Shown: positions 60,605 to 64,000 of the stretch, one piece after another
Layout of the letters: every line of letters begins with the position of its first letter
Position numbering within the stretch: the stretch's first letter is position 1
Origin: Eriocheir sinensis
Lineage: Eukaryota; Arthropoda; Malacostraca; Decapoda; Varunidae
NCBI RefSeq assembly: GCF_024679095.1
Contig: NC_066509.1
Location: 19,089,825-19,153,824 of the forward strand
Reading direction: 5' to 3'
DNA: 64,000 nucleotides
Program-made: the position numbers and the translations under genes
The notes under the pieces: model-generated
Told to the model about the DNA's origin: nothing
The model's input: the letters and a program-made list of their open reading frames with translations, nothing else
Databases searched by the model: none

Positions 60605-63600
60605 ATAAAACAATGTAAATTTGTTAAAAATATATATACGAATACACATAAAATAACGTAGATATCTATAGGAATATATATACAAAATACACATGAAATG
60701 ATGTAAATACGTATAAAAATATATATACAAAATACATATTAAATAATGAAACTTGCGTCAAAATAAATAAACAAAATATCAATAAAAGAATGTGTATTTG
60801 TATGAAAATAAATATATAAAATACACATAAAATAACCTAAATTTGTATAAAACTATATACAAAAATACATAAAAATAATTTAAATTTGTATGAAAATAAA
60901 TATACAAAATACACATAAAATTAGGTAAATTTGTATTTAAATACATATACAAAATACACATAAAATAAAGTAAATTTGAATGAAAATACATGAACAAATA
61001 CACTTAAAATAACGTAAATTTGTATAAAAAAATATATACAAAACACAAATAGAATAATGTAAAATCGTATTAAAATAAATACACAGAATATTAATAAAAT
61101 AATGTAAATTTGTATGAAAATAAAGATGCAAAATACCCATAAAATAACGCATTTTTTTTACTTATAAAAATATATATACCAAAATACACATAAAAAAATT
61201 AATTTGTATTAAAATAAATATATAAAAAACACATACAATAAGGTAAATTTGTATTGAAATAGATATGCAAAAAACATATAAAACAATGTAAATTTCTTTA
61301 AAAATATATAACGTAGATATCTATAAAAATATATATACAAAATACACATAAAATGACGTAAATACGTATAAAAAATGAATACAAAATACACATAAAATAA
61401 TGTAAATTGTATCAAAATAAATAAACAAAATACCAATAAAATAATGTGTATTTGTATAAATATAAATATACATAATAAACATAAAAAGTATTATATAAAT
61501 TTACGTTATAATAGGCGTATTTTTTATATATATAATTATACAAATACACATTCTATTATTGGTATATTGTTTATTTATTTTGATACGAATTTACATTATT
61601 TTAGTTGTATTCGTATACATTTTGAAACAAATTTGCATAGTTTTATATGTATTTTGCATATCTATTTCAATATAAATTTAAATTAGTGTAAGTGTATTTT
61701 GTATAATTATTTTAATACAAATTTAAATTTTTTATGTATTTTGTATATATATTTTTATAAGATTATGTGTTATTTTTTATGTTTTTTTCTTCTTTATTTT
61801 CATACTTTTTTATATTATTTTATTAATATTCTTATTTTTTATTTTGATACGATTTTACCTTATTCTATTTGTGTTTTCTATATATTTTTTTTTATATTCT
61901 GACATTATTTTGTTTGTGTTTTGTATATATATTCATACAAATTACGTCATTTAAGTGTATTTACATTATTTATGTGTATTTTGTATATATATTTTCATAA
62001 AAATACGTTATTTTATTGTGTATTCGTATATATTTTCATAAAATTTTATTCAAATTCATGTTATTTTATGTGTATTTATATATATTTCATACAAATTTAT
62101 ATTATTTTATGTATTTTTACATATATTTCATTACAAATTTACCTTATTTTATGTTTATTTTTTACATTTATTTAATTTAATTTTAAATTATTTTATGTGT
62201 ATATTTGTATTTGTATTTAGGTTATTTTATGTGTATTTTCTATATATTTTCATCCAAAATTACATTATTTTATTGGTATTTTCTTAATTTAATTCGATAC
62301 GAATTTAGATTATTTCATAGGTACTTTGTATACATATTTTTTTACTCATTTACATTATCTATTGTGTGTTTTGTATATATATTTTTATGCAAATTTACTT
62401 TATTTTATGTGCATTTTTGTACATATATTTTTATAGAAATTTGCTTTATTTTATGTGTATTTTGTATATGTTTTCTCACACAAAATTATTTTATTTATTG
62501 GTATTTTGTTTATTTATTTTGATACGAATTACATGATTATGTGTATTTTGTACATATTTTTTTATACGTATTTACATTATTTAATGTGTATTTTGTTCAT
62601 ATATTTAAAAAAAAATTACGTTATTATATGTGTATTTGTATAAATATTTTGATACAAATTTACATTATTTTATGTATATTGTATATATATTTCAATTCAA
62701 ATTTAGCTTACATTTTTTTAAAAATATATATACAAAATACACACGGAATAATGTAAAATTGTATCAAAATAAATACACAGAATGTCAATAAAATAATGTA
62801 AATTTGTATGAAAATAAAGATGCAATATACCCATAAAATAAAGCATATTTTTTTATAAATATACATATACAAAAATACACACAAAATAATAAAATTTGTA
62901 TTAAAATTAATATACAAAATGAACAAACAATATGGTAAAATTTGTATTGAAATAGATATGCAAAACACACATAAAACAAGGTAAATTTATTTCAAAATAT
63001 ATATTCGAATACACATACAAAAACGTAATTTTCTATAAAAATATATATAAAAAATACATACAAAAATACACAAAAATAATTTAAATTTGTATGAAAATAA
63101 ATATAAAAAATACACATAAAATTAGGTAAATTTGTATTGAAATACATATACAAAATACACATCAAATAATGTAAATTTGAATGAAAATATATAAAAAAAT
63201 ACACTTTAAATAACGTAAATTTGTATAAAATATATATACAAAATACACATTAAATAATGCAAATATGAATGAAAAACATATATACAAAACACAAATAGAA
63301 TAGGGTAAAATCGTATCAAAATAAATACACAGAATATTAATAAAATAATGTAAAATTGTATGAAAATAAAGATGCAAAATACCCATAAAATAACGCATTT
63401 TTTTTAAATATATATACCAAAATACACATAAAATATTTAAATTTGTATTAAAATAAATATACAAAATGCACTTTCATTAAGGTAAATTTGTGTTGAAATA
63501 GATATGCAAAATACATATAAAACTATGTAAATTTGTTTAAAAATATATATACGAAAACACAAAATAACGTAGATTACTATAAATATATATATATAAAAAA

Positions 63601-64000
63601 TACACATCTAAATTTGTATGAAAATATTTATACAACACACATAAAATAACATGAATTTGTTTAAAATTTGTATCAAAATATATACGAATACACACAAGAA
63701 AATAACGTAAATTTTTATGAAAATGTATATACAAAATACACATAAAATAATTTAAATACGTAGAGAAGTATATATACAAAACACACTTAAAATAATGTAA
63801 ATTCGTATAAAAATAAATAGACAAAATTCCAAGAAAAGAGTGTATATTTTTAGGAAAATATATATACTAAATACAAATAAAATAACTAAAATGTGTATAA
63901 TAATATATACAAAAATACACAAAAATAAGTTAAATTAGTTTGAAAATAGATATGCAAAATATACATAAAATTAGGCGAATTTGTATTGAAATACATATAC
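60605..64000 (-). repeat. 5.56-kb super-repeat, copy 2 (cut by window end)
   Basis: This follows copy 1 collinearly, including the plus-oriented island at 61,492-62,712 that matches 55,922-57,148 and the ACACACGGAATAATGTAAA phrase (57,172 and 62,738). Small indels accumulate toward the end. Confidence 0.8.

Overview
This is eukaryotic, repeat-dominated DNA, most likely from a decapod crustacean and probably a brachyuran crab. That is inferred from three things: very long (TA)n, (GT)n and (CT)n microsatellites; a non-LTR retrotransposon family whose RT and endonuclease wording I associate with decapod genomes; and stacked tandem repeats. There is no operon-like organisation. No complete, clearly functional host gene can be supported. 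The long open frames are mostly by-products of repeats whose period is a multiple of three.

1-20,496 is a mosaic of mobile elements. In order it holds: candidate host exons (1-990); a decayed hAT transposase; inverted tRNA-like SINE copies; two head-to-head non-LTR fragments; a 64-bp satellite; an (AAT)n/(ATT)n palindrome; a broken Myb/SANT-like (NAIF1-type) gene; a mariner element rebuilt as a perfect-looking foldback (8133-9027); and a long copy of the non-LTR element ('copy B', 9563-13990). Copy B is split by a 1422-bp PIF/Harbinger element with a CTG target duplication. That element kept its Myb-like gene but lost nearly all of its transposase. After it come an orphan ORF1 (PHD finger plus zinc knuckles, minus strand), a CpG-rich segment with two ATGGCCGCC starts, a (CT)n tract, a polypurine tract and a 77-bp minisatellite.

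20,842-29,251 is a GC-rich 30-bp minisatellite (peptide [10 protein letters not shown] in one frame), partly interleaved with a 42/46-bp minisatellite. Two large blocks face each other as a roughly 6.3-kb inverted repeat around a 1.3-kb spacer. Each arm carries the same small acidic open frame, which stops just before the minisatellite.

29,252-64,000 is an AT-rich satellite of a roughly 45-bp monomer that changes strand about 23 times. It contains a super-repeat of about 8 kb (two full copies and part of a third) and a second of about 5.56 kb. A 5'-truncated non-LTR copy ('copy C', 36,372-38,767) sits in the first 8-kb copy only; the second copy preserves the empty site, so the order of events can be read directly.

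The best candidates for something undescribed are the mariner foldback, the Myb-only Harbinger element and the palindromic minisatellite with paired acidic frames. The inverting satellite with its internal empty-site control is the fourth. Tandem arrays this long are hard to assemble, so copy numbers and some inversions need long-read confirmation.
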